A DNA stretch of 64,000 nt from Petrolisthes cinctipes (GCA_033782935.1 JAWQEG010000737.1:62001-126000); one strand, 5' to 3'. Counted from the stretch's first letter, positions 10,675 to 21,770 are shown. A program made the numbers and translations. The notes: generated from the letters alone by a model not told the origin.

Positions 10675-11476
10675 GGTGATACGAACATATATGGTTTAAA
10701 AAGGAGAGAAACAAAACAATTAATAGCAAGTGATAACCTAAGAAAAGACACAACAGTAAAAAGAAAAGTGAAAAAGTGAAGTGAAGGAGTGATAGAAGAT
10801 GAAAGTGAAGGACAGTCGAGTCAGCACAACAAGCTAGCCTCGCTTATCGTCCCGCGCTACTACCACTGGTTGCGTCATCACTACCACACTACCAGCACCA
10901 TACTACTACTCTACCACACGAGCAGTACTACCACTACTACTATACTTACACTACAGTATAGCCTAGTGAGGTGAATACTTCAACTACAGTGAGAGACTAT
11001 ATTAGCAGCTCAAATAAACAACAGCTACAGTACTTCAATCAACATTCTTCAGTTGATAGTGCTAACATCCAGGAAAGGACGTTGGCTTGGTAATTGGTAC
11101 GACGTCACACGACTACTGGAATACTATCCAACTAATTATCAAAGCCTACTCAACTATCCATGGTCAGTAGCTTAGGTACATACATTTACAAATACATACA
11201 CATCCTAACATCATTACATTAGGATATATAAATGTATTACCAAATATCTCCTCATTACAAATTCTATGTATTCATAATTTAGAGTACTATATGCGTATAT
11301 CTTCACGTATATAACCAGAAGGAATGTTCTTTGTGAGTCTTCACGCAGAGTGCAGGTAATGAATGGCAGAAAAATACGGTACCGCATTGTTTTCGCTTCG
11401 TTAGCTTAAACATAGTTTAGCAATATTTGAAAGTAATGAAAGCGAAGTTGATTCAACAGAAATCACTAATTTAAGT
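10675..11476 (+). other. Leader region of element N
   Basis: About 800 bases between the primer-binding site and gag without a coding frame, as expected for the untranslated leader of a Gypsy-type element, where packaging signals and the env splice donor would lie. The part near 10890-10960 is rich in ACTACTACC words. No donor site could be assigned with confidence. Confidence 0.5.
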
Positions 11477-12664
11477 GTGAGTACAATAGAAAGTGTAAGT
11501 TCTCCCCTGAGTAAAAATATTCTTGCACTAGATTTAGACATAAAAGAAGACAGAGTGACAACTAATACTCCTCCTCTTACTAGATCTACTTCATTAACTG
11601 ACGTGCTTACTAGTTTTACCTCTAACATTTCACCGAGTAAAACCAAATCAGGACGTACTTACTCTACGGCTTTACATACTAACACATCATCACACACAAT
11701 GGCAACTAACACTTCTGCTACTATTAATGTTTTTCCCCAAACTCATACAGTGAAGGAATTCACTGGGGACGATGTTAACTATAATATCCATACATTTCTA
11801 AGGGTTTGTGAAGATAATATGCTTGCTGAAGGAATTACAGATGACAAAGGCAAAATAAGGTTCGTACGTGGACATATTAAACCAGATTCCAATGCTAGTA
11901 AATGACTGACTGCAACTGCTTTTACGGATCCAGATAACTTAAATAATCTTAAACAGTTTTGTGAAGACCTCATAGATGCTTTCGGTGGGGGGCAGTTTGG
12001 CGGTCCACTAGCATGGGTACACAGAATGGTTAGAAGGACAGTGAGTAATTGTGGAACAGCTAATCCAAGTACGGCTCTAGCGTTAGCAGGTTCGACCATT
12101 AGCGATGCTAAACAACTCTTAACAGGGTCAGAGTGGTTGAACGCACAGGGTAACATGAAAGCGGATAATGTATACCAGATCATTGAGTACATACAGTATG
12201 TGTTGCTTTTAACAGAGGAATCCAGGCTTGAAGCTGCTAAAATAGAATATAAACCAAGTGACAGATTGGTCAAATATGCAGCTAAGGTTAGTCAAAAAGA
12301 ACCTCTTAATGTACCTAGAGCCCTACCTGTAGCCGTGATCACTGACACAGACACTCACCAGAGCACTTCACAGACACCACACACTACAAACTTCACACCT
12401 CAGAGTTCGAAGAAGAAGCCTTATTGTAAAATCTGGCGAAAATATGGACACAGCCCATATAAGTGTTACTTTAATAAGAATAATCGCTCAAATGCCAAAA
12501 GTAAGGATAATAGTAATAAAGTAGCAAGTGAAAGTGACAACAAGCCCAGTAACAAGTATTGCATTATTCATAATAGTGTGACACATAACACAGATGAATG
12601 TAGAGTCACATTAAATGCAAGAGACCAAATAAATAATAGACGTGCAAATACAGGTGACGATTAA
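11477..12664 (+). pseudogene. gag of element N, interrupted by a stop
   Basis: The reading frame shares several blocks with the gag of element M: SPSKTKSGRTY against SPSKTRSGIPY, EFTGDDVNYNIHTFLR, KIRFVRGHI and ALALAGS. A TGA at about 11903-11905 follows SNASK where M reads SPASYMLTAS, and homology goes on in the same frame directly after it. The C-terminal zinc knuckle is partly lost: the first cysteine pair reads CKIWRKYGH, so its second Cys is missing, and the second knuckle is CIIHNSVTHNTDEC. The frame ends with a TAA (12662-12664) placed directly before an A run. Gag would form the intracellular particle. Confidence 0.82.
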
Positions 12665-12682
12665 AAAAAAAAAAAAAAAAAA
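12663..12682 (+). repeat. A20 run at the gag-protease boundary of element N
   Basis: Twenty A residues directly overlap the gag stop codon and stand between gag and the protease frame. The same forward frame stays open from here into the protease, so the two differ only by this TAA. It may mark a slippery site that has grown, or a chance homopolymer. Confidence 0.85.
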
Positions 12683-13246
12683 GCCAATTTAATCACGAGT
12701 AAACAAATAAATATACTTGTTGCTGCTTTGGGTAAAGTTGATGTATTATCACTTCCTTGTAACATTGGGAATACAAATGTCTCGTTAGCTGTTGATACAG
12801 GAGCTTGTGTATCATTACTGTCTAAAGTAACACTTAAACAGCTGTTAAAGGAAAACCCACAGGCACGATGGTCTATTCAACCATCAGATTTAAGCTTAAC
12901 TGCCTTATCTGGTAGTAAATTAATCATTAAAGGTATGGTCCAATTTCCTATTACACTTTCATTAAATAGTCAGGGACTAAAATGCACCTTCAACATTTGT
13001 GAAAACTTCAGTTTGCCAACTGATGGATTGTTAGGTTTAAAAGAACTGACAGATCACAACCTTGACATTGCAATATCCATCCAGTCAATTATCTTTCAAG
13101 GTCAAGTGTACCCATGTCAACCGCGGAGTCAGCAGTGTACAGCTGTAAGCTCGGGGACAAGAGCAAGTGACTCACAGACTCGACTGGCAGGCAGTGTCAA
13201 AAGTACGGTAAATTTACCAAGTAAAGGGATTGCTATCCTTAAGTGA
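12665..13246 (+). CDS. Retropepsin-type protease of element N
   Basis: The frame is open from the A run at 12665 and holds the aspartic-protease active site LAVDTGACVSLLS at about 12785-12825, followed by GLLGLKEL, equivalent to the ILG region of retropepsins. In M the equivalent active site reads INTGAAVSLLS, in which Asp is replaced by Asn, so N has the canonical residue and M does not. It is made as part of a Gag-Pol type polyprotein and would process it in the particle. It overlaps the next frame (pol) by 17 bases. The frame is undamaged here although gag and pol around it are broken. Confidence 0.75.
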   Translation, partial: KKKKKKANLITSKQINILVAALGKVDVLSLPCNIGNTNVSLAVDTGACVSLLSKVTLKQLLKENPQARWSIQPSDLSLTALSGSKLIIKGMVQFPITLSLNSQGLKCTFNICENFSLPTDGLLGLKELTDHNLDIAISIQSIIFQGQVYPCQPRSQQCTAVSSGTRASDSQTRLAGSVKSTVNLPSKGIAILK

Positions 13247-13468
13247 AACTTGTAAAATAAATAATGTCGGTGTGGAATCCATATTTTCTCTGGTACAAAA
13301 AGACAACTTCATTGAAGCTCTAATTTTTAACAAGGTTGATCAGGCAGTGAAAATAAAACCAGGTACATACATAGGTGACTTTCTTGTGTTTCTTAAACCA
13401 ATACAGATAGAAAAAGAATCTCTTCCCTTAGCCAACATACACACTGTTGATGAATTGCAACTTAGGCA

Positions 13469-14000
13469 TGTACCAGTCCTGATTTTGTCCCTTCGAAGAA
13501 TCTGGTACAGTACCTTGTTGTTGTAGTTGGTTGTGGTAGGTAGCTCGGCGGCGTGGTGGTGTTCAGTCAAGGTCGGAAATAAACTTCAGTAAGTAAAATT
13601 AAGACTTACTTTATTTATTAACTCTAAGGGAGTTTTGTGCCCTGTCTTGTCTTGTGTTAATGGAGTACAGAGAAGATGTCTTTTGACTGTTTTGATCTTG
13701 AGTTCCTGACTAAAGCTATCTTGGTCAGTTTATATTCATTCTGTACTTGATGCCAGTACTGTTAGATACATTATCTGTTTGAAAAAGGGAGGAAGGTCTT
13801 ATTTGAGCTCCACCCCCTTTCTCTTCTCTGAGGTTCTCTCTCCCTCTCTTATTCTCTCTCTCTCTCTCTTTTGTGAGTGAAGGTACAACCATCAATTGTG
13901 ACCTGAGAGCACTGGGTTTGGAGAGGTGACAATAAGATAGGGAAAGTTAATTGTCTGAGGGGGATGCAGGTAGGTATAAAAATATATGGGAGAGTGTATG

Positions 14001-14035
<35 letters not shown>

Positions 14036-14153
14036 ACCCACCTGGGTGGTATGGCCAGGTGTCTAGTCTTCAGGTACCTGACCAGCAATCTGATAAACAG
14101 ATTGTGAGGTATTTTTAATGGACCTCTTTTCTTAATGACTTTTACGGTGTATA
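13469..14153 (-). repeat. 3' LTR of element M
   Basis: On plus it starts TGTACCAGTCCTGAT and ends ACGGTGTATA, matching 21788-22546. The internal CT tract near 13850-13870 and the GT tract near 14004-14032 are short here. On the element's strand an AATAAA occurs near 13610. The exact inner end is uncertain by about two bases. Confidence 0.88.
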
Positions 14154-14413
14154 TCGCTCAGTCCCGCTACCGAATTTTATCTGTCCCCAGATAACATCTT
14201 TATTGTGGGCAACAGATGTACAATCCTCGGTAGTTACATATAAGGACTATGAACTAAATAATAAATACAATAAATAGTAACACAATAAATGGGTATCAAG
14301 ACATTGGCACATAGTATACATAAACGAAAATCAATACATGAGAACATAAAGAAATCAACTTAAAATTAATGTGTTGAGCTAGGTGCTTGTAGGTATATGT
14401 ATGTAAGCTAAAC

Positions 14414-16207
14414 CTATGCTGATGATTCACACATTAAGGAAGGGTAAGCATTATTGCTATGTTGAGTCTGTGATGGAGCAGTTAAAATATTCTTATCAAG
14501 ACGAGATAACACAGTATAACGTCGATAGACCTTCCTAATGCAAAATAAGAAAATCACTGTACAGGCCAAAAGAATCAGACATGGAATTATAAATGGAGGT
14601 AGCAATACTTCGTGATCCAGATATGGAGGAATCAAATTATCAGATAAGGATGTTTGAATCATCGCATCATTGAGTAGACTCAATAGTTTCACTTTTTCTG
14701 AAACAACTGATAATTGGGAGATATTAAACAAGTCGACATTATACGAAATATGTTGAAAGGTGGAAGAGAGTGTCATGTTTTCAAGCAAGTGATGTTTACT
14801 AGGTAAGGTAACTATTCTCTTGGATCGTATTTCACATGAATCTGCTGCCTTATAGTAGCCTTTAACCAGACCATGTGTAGTGTCATTAGGGCAGATCAGT
14901 GTTACTTGTGTCTCAGCAGGAAATTATAGATAGTGGAAATTAAAGAAATGACGATGAAAGAGAGTTTGATTAGTAACAGATTTGAAAGTACATGCAGAGA
15001 GTGCTTGATGAGTATCCCTTTGACTAAAAGCAATTGGACATGGTGCATCATTTGGAGCTTGAAATGCAAACAAATATGCAGGACAAACATATAAATGAAG
15101 ATATGCTGCATGGCAATTGAGAAATTGAGCTTCACTAAGCACATCAACAAGAGAATAATCATCACTAAGAACAATATTTATAGGTTGGGAATCTAACATT
15201 AAAAGATTATTTTCTACATTCATTGGGAATGGTTGTACTGCATAGCCTGTGAAGGACATCTTACTCTTCATTGGAATAGTAATTAGTATATATTCTGGTG
15301 TTAAAATACTGTTCATGACTGTATAATAATATTCCAGATTAGGTTCATGAAATATGGGAGTAAGATGGTAGTTCATCATAGCTATTACAAGTGCATCCTG
15401 CAATTGTTTGATTGGTAATAATCGCGAGTTAACCTTACCTAAACCTGCAGTAATTACATCCTTAATTAATGTTTGACATGACTCCCTAAGTCCTTGTACT
15501 TGAATTTCAGTTTCCTGCCAACTAACAGATATAAATAGAAGCCTAAGAATGCTATATGAGTTTTCTATTTCTGTAGATAATAGTTGCTGTTGTTTATTTA
15601 AAGCATCATAAATGGTATTCAAGTTTTTATCAATGATCTGAACACTTTTATATATTTGCCTGACTACCTTACCCTGATTTACAACTGCTTGTCCTACAAC
15701 ATTCAATTTTTGGGATAATGCCTGCACATCACTATCCATTGCAGTACCAAAGAGTGCCTTAGATATTTCACCTAAAAAATTAACTAAACCACGCTCCTGG
15801 CGGTGATGGTGGCTCTGAGCAATTGGATTCTTATGTAATAGGCGAGCAATGTAACTAAGGTCGCTAAATTCCTTCATAGTGCGTTGAACCTTAAAGGACA
15901 TGACTGAATATAATGCCCTGAAATCACTAAATGCCATCGAGTCATTCCTGTCAGGCAAAACTAGTGTATCATTAAGTATCTGCAATCCTTGCTCAACTGC
16001 AGAAAATTTGCGAAATAAATCAGATATATCTTGTAAGGAATAAGAAATAGTAATAACATCTTCCGTCACCAATATTTTACCAAATTGTTGGACGAGCGCT
16101 CCCGGGATAAGCACATCATCATTAGGGACGGTGGTTACGTCAGCGTAACCTTTTGTTGCCGCGAGTATGGCTATGAAAACCATAATATATGTTGAGTTGG
16201 GCCACAT
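14414..16207 (-). pseudogene. env-like fusion glycoprotein gene of element M, one in-frame stop
   Basis: The ATG at 16207 opens a frame with an N-terminal hydrophobic signal peptide (residues about 7-22). An RQER furin-type site at residues 136-139 is followed by GLVNFLGEISKALFGTA, resembling the fusion peptide of errantivirus Env and baculovirus F proteins. A C-terminal membrane anchor lies at residues about 536-557 with a short basic tail. The frame covers 597 codons and is interrupted once, by TAA at 14924-14926 (codon 428). Homology to the env of element N runs in the same frame on both sides of that stop. Upstream of the ATG is a pyrimidine stretch ending in ACAG. As it stands the protein would lack its anchor. 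Confidence 0.85.
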
Positions 16208-16221
16208 CTGTAAGAAGAATT
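16208..16221 (-). promoter_or_regulatory. Candidate splice acceptor before env of element M
   Basis: On minus the bases directly before the env ATG read ATTCTTCTTACAG. A pyrimidine-rich tract ending in CAG immediately upstream of the start fits an acceptor for a spliced env mRNA, as is known for gypsy and related errantiviruses. The same arrangement occurs in element N at 25368-25379. Confidence 0.55.
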
Positions 16222-16229
16222 ATAATCTT

Positions 16230-19166
16230 TTATTTCTTCGCCGATCGGAGTTTCTGTTTATAATTGTTTATTTTATGATTATCAGTAGTAGAGATAATAT
16301 TACTAGGAAGAGGAAATAGGTCATGTTGCAGAGATTCTGATTGGTTATTTAGATGGTGGGTTTGCGCGCTTTTAACCAATTTCTTTATTCTGTCTACATG
16401 AACAATATCATCCGCCTGAGTAAAATTATGCTTTATGGCAATCTTAGTGCCCCTGCCTACTACAGATATAACAGTGTACGGTCCCGTGAACCGAGGCAGA
16501 AGTTTCGAAGTTCGATCGGGTACCTGTAACATTACCTGATCACCTGGAGTGAAGGTTTGCGTTTTTGCTTTATTATGTTGCCTTATACGCATTTTATTTC
16601 TGCTAGCCTGTAAATTGTTTTGTACCTCATGATGAATTTGATGAAATGCAACTCGCTGTCGTTCAGCGTAGTCGTCCATGTTGTAGCAGGGCCTCTGTGT
16701 GGGAATTGTTATATCATATGGAAGACGTTTCTGCACGCCAAATATTATTTCATGAGGAGTCTTACCCACTGTTTCCGTTTTTGTAGCGTTTATAGAACAG
16801 ACTGTCATATCAATCCAGTCCTCCCATGTGGAAGGGATTTTATTTATTGCCCCCCGAAGTACTTCTAATATTTTACGGTTTTGCCGTTCTGCTAACCCAT
16901 TAGATGCAGGGTGATATGCTAATACAAACGTTTGCTTAATATTATAAAATTCAGATATCTTCTGTAAGATACTGTTACGAAATTTCTTACCATTATCTGA
17001 AATAATGATCTTGGGACATGTAAATGGACATATGAATTTGGATATAAATTTATGTGCAACCTCTTTTGCTGTTTTAGTTTTCAGTGGAGCTACCACCAAA
17101 TATCTAGAAAAATGATCAACCACAGTTAATAAATAATTCGAGCCCTGATGTGACTGTGGGAGGGAGAGTAAATCCATTCCTACTATTTCCCATGGTTCAC
17201 TCGGCATTGGATATTCCCCTAATGGAGCTGGTCCAATTGGATGTCCCTTATTTGCATTGCATGTTTCGCATTGAGCGATATGTGTTGCAACATCTACTTT
17301 CATTGTATGCCAATAGTACTTCGTACGGAGAATGGACATACATCGATCTCTGCCAGGATGTCCTGCTGTATTATGATATAAGGTTAATACTGAGGGAATC
17401 AAGGATTGTGGTATTACTATTTGATCAGTTTGAATGTTACGTTTCCTAAGTTTCCTATAAACAACATTATCATGGAGGGAGAAGTTATTTATGCTAATGG
17501 GTAATTCCTGACCATCATAATCATCACCTGAGTTTAATGAGTAATTTATCGCTTTTATCATAGAATCCTGTTGTTGATGTCTACTAACTGCATTGAAGTC
17601 AAAGTCTATGGGTGACTTAGAAACTGAAGAGACAGGATGTCTGCTTAAAGCATCTGCTACATGATTTAATCGACCTGGAAGGTATTTAATATCAATATGC
17701 GGTTGAAATTCCTGAATTGTTAGATACCATCTAGCCAATTTACCCGTGAGATTTTGAGTTTTCAGGAAGCCAATAATCGGTTGGTGATCTGTAAAAACTT
17801 GTAAAGGATATCCCAACACGATTTCCCTGAAGGTACGAAGTGCCCATACTACAGCCAAAGTTTCCTGTTCTGTTACAGAGTAACGAGTTTCCTGTGCATT
17901 TAATATTCGAGAAGCATACGCAATTACCTGACACCGACCTTTAGCAATTTCTTGCATAAGAACAGCGCCTAAACCTAATGAAGAAGCATCAGTACAAATT
18001 GTAAAAGGTAACGAAAAATCTGGGAATGCAAGAATTGGAGCTGATACCAATTTATTTAGTAATTCAAAGCTCAGCTGTTGTTCAGGCATCCATACAAAAT
18101 CTGCATTTTTCTTGAGGAGATTATTTAGGGGCTTTGCTATTTGGGAAAAGTTTCTTACAAAGCTTCTATAATAAGAACATAAACCCAAGAATGACTTTAC
18201 ATTAGTTGCATTTTTTGGAGTAGGGAATTCTTTCATTGCTCGTATTTTATCAGATTGTGTATGGAGCCCTTTGTTATTGATTGTATGTCCTAAAAATTTT
18301 ATTTCCCGTTTAAGAAAGTGACATTTAGACATTTTAAGTTTAAGGCCTACCTGATGCAACCTATGCATAACCTTCTTTAATGTTTCTAAATGTGAAGGAA
18401 CGTCCTTTGAAAAAATAATCAAATCGTCTAAATAAGCAATGACTTCATTATTGATATCGCCAAAAAGAAAATTTACCATACGCTGAAATGTGGATGGAGC
18501 ATTACATAACCCAAATGGCATACGGGTGTATTCATAATGACCATGAGGAGTACTAAATGCCGTAATGGGTTGACTTTTATCATCTAATGCTACTTGCCAG
18601 TACCCACTGACTAAGTCTAATGTGGAGAATATAATAGGTTTTGTTTCACCAATGTTAGACAAAACATCTCTCAATAGAGGGAGGGGATATTTATCTTTAA
18701 TTGTAGCATTATTTATTTTCCTGTAATCAATTACTGGTCTAAATTCACCATTATTTTTTGAAACCAAAAACATAGGGCTGTTATAAGGGGAGTGAGAATT
18801 CTTAATAATGCCTTCATCCAACATTTCACTTACCATTTCATTTACCATTTTCTGCCTACTATGAGGTAATCTATATGCTCGAGTATAAATAGGTTGAGGG
18901 GATGTTAGGGTAATGGTATGCTTTATAATATCGGTTTTTCCTAAGGATTCACCAGGTAGGGCAATCGCATCTCGATATATAGCTAGAATGTTGATAAGAT
19001 CATCACGATAAGGTGGAAAATCACCGCCATGGACAAAATTACTAAGTTGTTCCCTACCATGACTGTCAATATGATTCCCTTCGGTAAGAACCGATGCAAT
19101 ATTTCCTTGTGGTATTTGATCCAACTTCCATCTGTACAGATCACATAGATATGTTCCTTTTTTCAC
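16230..19166 (-). CDS. pol (RT, RNase H, integrase) of element M, 978 codons, intact
   Basis: A complete open frame. RT: AYRLPHSRQ, FRPVIDYRKIN, STLDLVSGYWQ, RMPFGLCNAPSTFQRM and the catalytic AYLDDLIIF (YLDD at residues 245-248). RNase H: FTICTDASSLGLGAVL near residue 390 and FTDHQPIIGFL further on. Integrase: zinc site HNTAGHPGRDRC...CETCNANKG near residue 600, then the triad in VGMDLL, ISDNGKKF and LAERQNRK, with a C-terminal DDIVHVDRIKKL block. All catalytic residues looked for are present. The first bases overlap the protease frame by 26 bases, so it is probably made by frameshifting. The enzymes reverse-transcribe and integrate the element. Confidence 0.92.
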   Translation of the reverse strand: MKKGTYLCDLYRWKLDQIPQGNIASVLTEGNHIDSHGREQLSNFVHGGDFPPYRDDLINILAIYRDAIALPGESLGKTDIIKHTITLTSPQPIYTRAYRLPHSRQKMVNEMVSEMLDEGIIKNSHSPYNSPMFLVSKNNGEFRPVIDYRKINNATIKDKYPLPLLRDVLSNIGETKPIIFSTLDLVSGYWQVALDDKSQPITAFSTPHGHYEYTRMPFGLCNAPSTFQRMVNFLFGDINNEVIAYLDDLIIFSKDVPSHLETLKKVMHRLHQVGLKLKMSKCHFLKREIKFLGHTINNKGLHTQSDKIRAMKEFPTPKNATNVKSFLGLCSYYRSFVRNFSQIAKPLNNLLKKNADFVWMPEQQLSFELLNKLVSAPILAFPDFSLPFTICTDASSLGLGAVLMQEIAKGRCQVIAYASRILNAQETRYSVTEQETLAVVWALRTFREIVLGYPLQVFTDHQPIIGFLKTQNLTGKLARWYLTIQEFQPHIDIKYLPGRLNHVADALSRHPVSSVSKSPIDFDFNAVSRHQQQDSMIKAINYSLNSGDDYDGQELPISINNFSLHDNVVYRKLRKRNIQTDQIVIPQSLIPSVLTLYHNTAGHPGRDRCMSILRTKYYWHTMKVDVATHIAQCETCNANKGHPIGPAPLGEYPMPSEPWEIVGMDLLSLPQSHQGSNYLLTVVDHFSRYLVVAPLKTKTAKEVAHKFISKFICPFTCPKIIISDNGKKFRNSILQKISEFYNIKQTFVLAYHPASNGLAERQNRKILEVLRGAINKIPSTWEDWIDMTVCSINATKTETVGKTPHEIIFGVQKRLPYDITIPTQRPCYNMDDYAERQRVAFHQIHHEVQNNLQASRNKMRIRQHNKAKTQTFTPGDQVMLQVPDRTSKLLPRFTGPYTVISVVGRGTKIAIKHNFTQADDIVHVDRIKKLVKSAQTHHLNNQSESLQHDLFPLPSNIISTTDNHKINNYKQKLRSAKK

Positions 19167-19905
19167 CTGAATATTGGTAGATGTTTATTAAAGAGATAGA
19201 TATAGCAATATTACTATCATTTACACTGGTTAAAGTAGATTCTAATCCCAGGTTCTTTATTTTCACTGACTCTATTAAGGATAGAACATTAGTATGTGGC
19301 TGTACATGAGATGGAAGCTTTACCTTCAATTTATGGACGAAATTTGGAGTTAATATAGTATTACATGCAGCAATAGCCTTTAAGATAATGGAGTAGTTTC
19401 CATCATTTGTATTATAAATAGAGTGAACGTTACTTGAACATAAATAATGGCCAGGACAATCCTGTATTGGAATACATTTATTTTTGAAACGTATTATTTT
19501 ATATCCTGGGTTAATGACAATATCCTGCCTAATAATGTCTGATAGTCCCAATACACCGTCTGTTGGTAGATCATAATTCCTTATTATATAGAATTTTATG
19601 TTTATATGGTTAGTTCCCTTTTCTAACCTTACAGGAAGGGTTAGTTTCCCTATGACCTGTAATTTATTTCCTGTTATGGCTGACAATTCTATGTCAATGG
19701 GTTCTATTTTATTATGTAAATGTCGCTGGGGATTTAAGTTGCACAATTTCTTAAAGGAATTTTCAGATAACAATGAAACTGCCGCGCCTGTGTTTATCAT
19801 TAAAGAGGTGTTACAATGTAATACCTGTACAGGGATTGATAGTACATTACCGGTGGAGGCGACGACAGGGTTTATGGGACGTACTACTTTCTGGGATGTT
19901 GCCAT
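19141..19905 (-). CDS. Protease region of element M with altered active site
   Basis: A 254-codon frame beginning within the last codons of gag (22-base overlap, -1 relative to gag) and ending inside pol. The retropepsin-like block reads SLMINTGAAVSLLSENSF. The expected DTG has become NTG, whereas element N has DTG at the same place. DGVLGLSDI further on matches the ILG-type region of the fold. If Asn is truly at the catalytic position, proteolysis would be impaired, unless it is a read error or a recent mutation. The C-terminal part (VLSLIESVKIKNLGLES) overlaps in homology with the N-terminus of the pol frame of N. Confidence 0.72.
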   Translation of the reverse strand: MATSQKVVRPINPVVASTGNVLSIPVQVLHCNTSLMINTGAAVSLLSENSFKKLCNLNPQRHLHNKIEPIDIELSAITGNKLQVIGKLTLPVRLEKGTNHINIKFYIIRNYDLPTDGVLGLSDIIRQDIVINPGYKIIRFKNKCIPIQDCPGHYLCSSNVHSIYNTNDGNYSIILKAIAACNTILTPNFVHKLKVKLPSHVQPHTNVLSLIESVKIKNLGLESTLTSVNDSNIAISISLINIYQYSGEKRNISM

Positions 19906-21158
19906 TTCGAATATTGGGGTGGTCTCGTTTCGTACCTCGTGTTTCTTTGCATGTCCTCTTTCATTCTTTTAAGCACCACACATTCATCTGAGGAATGTGA
20001 AGTGGACTCATGTAAATGACAATATTTATTGGAATAAGAATACTTATTACGTTTCCATTGATAATTCCCCTTAGAATTATGTAAGAAATAACAGTCACTG
20101 GTATAATGATTAGTTTTGTTGCAATGTTTACAAAATTTCCTTTGTGACTTTCCTTGATTTGATGTGGCACTATTATTGAAAGTCTTCGTTTCCATTGATG
20201 GAGCAACATGTAATGCACGAGGTACGCTCTGAGGGTCTTTCATACTAAGTTTGGAAGCTAACTTGATTAGTTTGTCATTAGGACCAAAGGAATGTTTAGG
20301 AATATCCAAACGATAAGTTTCTTTTAACAGTAACGTAAATTGGACATATTCGATTAATTTAATAACATTATCGAAGGTAATATTCCCATTATGTACCCAA
20401 GGTGAGGACTTTAATGATTCTTTGGCATCTAAGGCTAGGGACCCTGCTAATGCAAGTGCTTTTGCTGGATCATGTGCAGTTATGTTATCTGCAGTTGTTT
20501 TAGTCATTCTTTGGACCCATGACAATGACCCATGGAGCTGACCATCTCCAAAAATATCTATGAGTGACTCCCTAAACGTATCATATGACGTTAAGTTATC
20601 AGGGTCAGAAAAAGCACTTGCTGTTAGCATATAGCTAGCTGGACTATCTGACGCAATATGACCTCGCACAAACCTAATCTTATCTATATCCTGATTAATT
20701 TCTGCCTGACAAAATGCATCCTCCAAATGTCGCAAAAAGAGATGAATTCCATATCTTGGATCATCTCCCGTATATTGCTTTAAATAATTAGGGGTTGGTA
20801 ATACTCTCACTGTTTGAAATTGGTTAGGCATAGCAGGTGAAGTTTGGCTAGAAGGAGTAGGGTTAGAGACATTAGGAGATTGTAGAGAAGTGGCCATGAT
20901 TGGGGAGGATACAAGATGATATGGAATACCAGATCGAGTTTTAGAAGGAGATAGGATGGAAGAAGATGAAGGTGATTCGTATGTGTCGGCACCAGGAATA
21001 AGACTTTGGGACACAGGGGATGAATTTTCTAGCCCAGAGCTCAATGAATCATTGGTAGTGGTATTCAATGTTAGGTTTGGGTCGTTTGGATGTTTAATGG
21101 GGGAAAATATATCGAAGCTCTGCTTCAACTTAATGAAAGTATTCTTTTTAGACATCAA
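19884..21158 (-). CDS. gag of element M, 424 codons, intact
   Basis: The frame starts MMSKKNTFIKLKQSFDIF and has a low-complexity Ser/Pro-rich N-terminus (residues about 40-110). A conserved central domain follows with YTGDDPRYGIHLFLR, KIRFVRGHI and KALALAGSLA. Two zinc knuckles lie at the C-terminus: CKHCNKTNHYTSDC (C-x2-C-x4-H-x4-C, residues about 343-356) and CHLHESTSHSSDEC (C-x2-H variant, residues about 380-393). This is the usual layout of a retroelement capsid-nucleocapsid precursor that assembles particles and binds genomic RNA. Upstream lies about 630 bases of leader. Confidence 0.88.
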   Translation of the reverse strand: MMSKKNTFIKLKQSFDIFSPIKHPNDPNLTLNTTTNDSLSSGLENSSPVSQSLIPGADTYESPSSSSILSPSKTRSGIPYHLVSSPIMATSLQSPNVSNPTPSSQTSPAMPNQFQTVRVLPTPNYLKQYTGDDPRYGIHLFLRHLEDAFCQAEINQDIDKIRFVRGHIASDSPASYMLTASAFSDPDNLTSYDTFRESLIDIFGDGQLHGSLSWVQRMTKTTADNITAHDPAKALALAGSLALDAKESLKSSPWVHNGNITFDNVIKLIEYVQFTLLLKETYRLDIPKHSFGPNDKLIKLASKLSMKDPQSVPRALHVAPSMETKTFNNSATSNQGKSQRKFCKHCNKTNHYTSDCYFLHNSKGNYQWKRNKYSYSNKYCHLHESTSHSSDECVVLKRMKEDMQRNTRYETRPPQYSKWQHPRK

Positions 21159-21770
21159 TTGAGGAACCTATAGCTTTCTAACATGTTCGTGAACAAGATG
21201 AAAATAATGTAATGTAATTTGTAAATGTACCTACGTTTTTGTGTAGAGTGATGCTGCTACGATGGTGATGACGAGGTCGAGCTGGGGTGTTGCCTGACGA
21301 GTCGATGTCGTGAAGATGAGACGATGTTGAAGTGATGAAGCGAAGATGATTAGTTAGCTCGCACACTAACACACTAATAGTCGTTATTGAAGTGAAGACG
21401 ATGAACGTTGACTTGCTTTACGAGAGAATTTACGTAAGAGGTGTCAGCTTGAAGGTGATGGAGTGATGGCGTTGTCCTTACGAAAGCATTTACGTAACAG
21501 GATCGCCGATATGGTAGTGATGAAGTGATGATTGTTTGTTGTGAAGTGGATGAGGTCCTCCTTGTAGGGCGCGTTGTAGTTATCTTGGAGCAGGAGACCT
21601 TTGTAGGTAATTTACTTGTGGCATAAATCTCCCTCGTTAGAGGTCGTAAGATTATCACCACTGAAGGAATTGCTTGAGAGAATTTACAAGTCAATCCTTA
21701 CTTGTTCTTGAACAATGTTAGTCTCTGTACTCCTGTGCCTTAGACCTTGCAATTTGCCTTATTGCAAAAA
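21159..21770 (-). other. Leader region of element M
   Basis: About 600 bases between the primer-binding site and gag with no long frame. A word of the type TTTACGTAA followed by AGG/CAGG occurs near 21430 and 21490, giving two degenerate repeats of about 60 bases (GAAAGCATTTACGTAACAG against GAGAGAATTTACGTAAGAG). No further function can be assigned. Confidence 0.5.
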
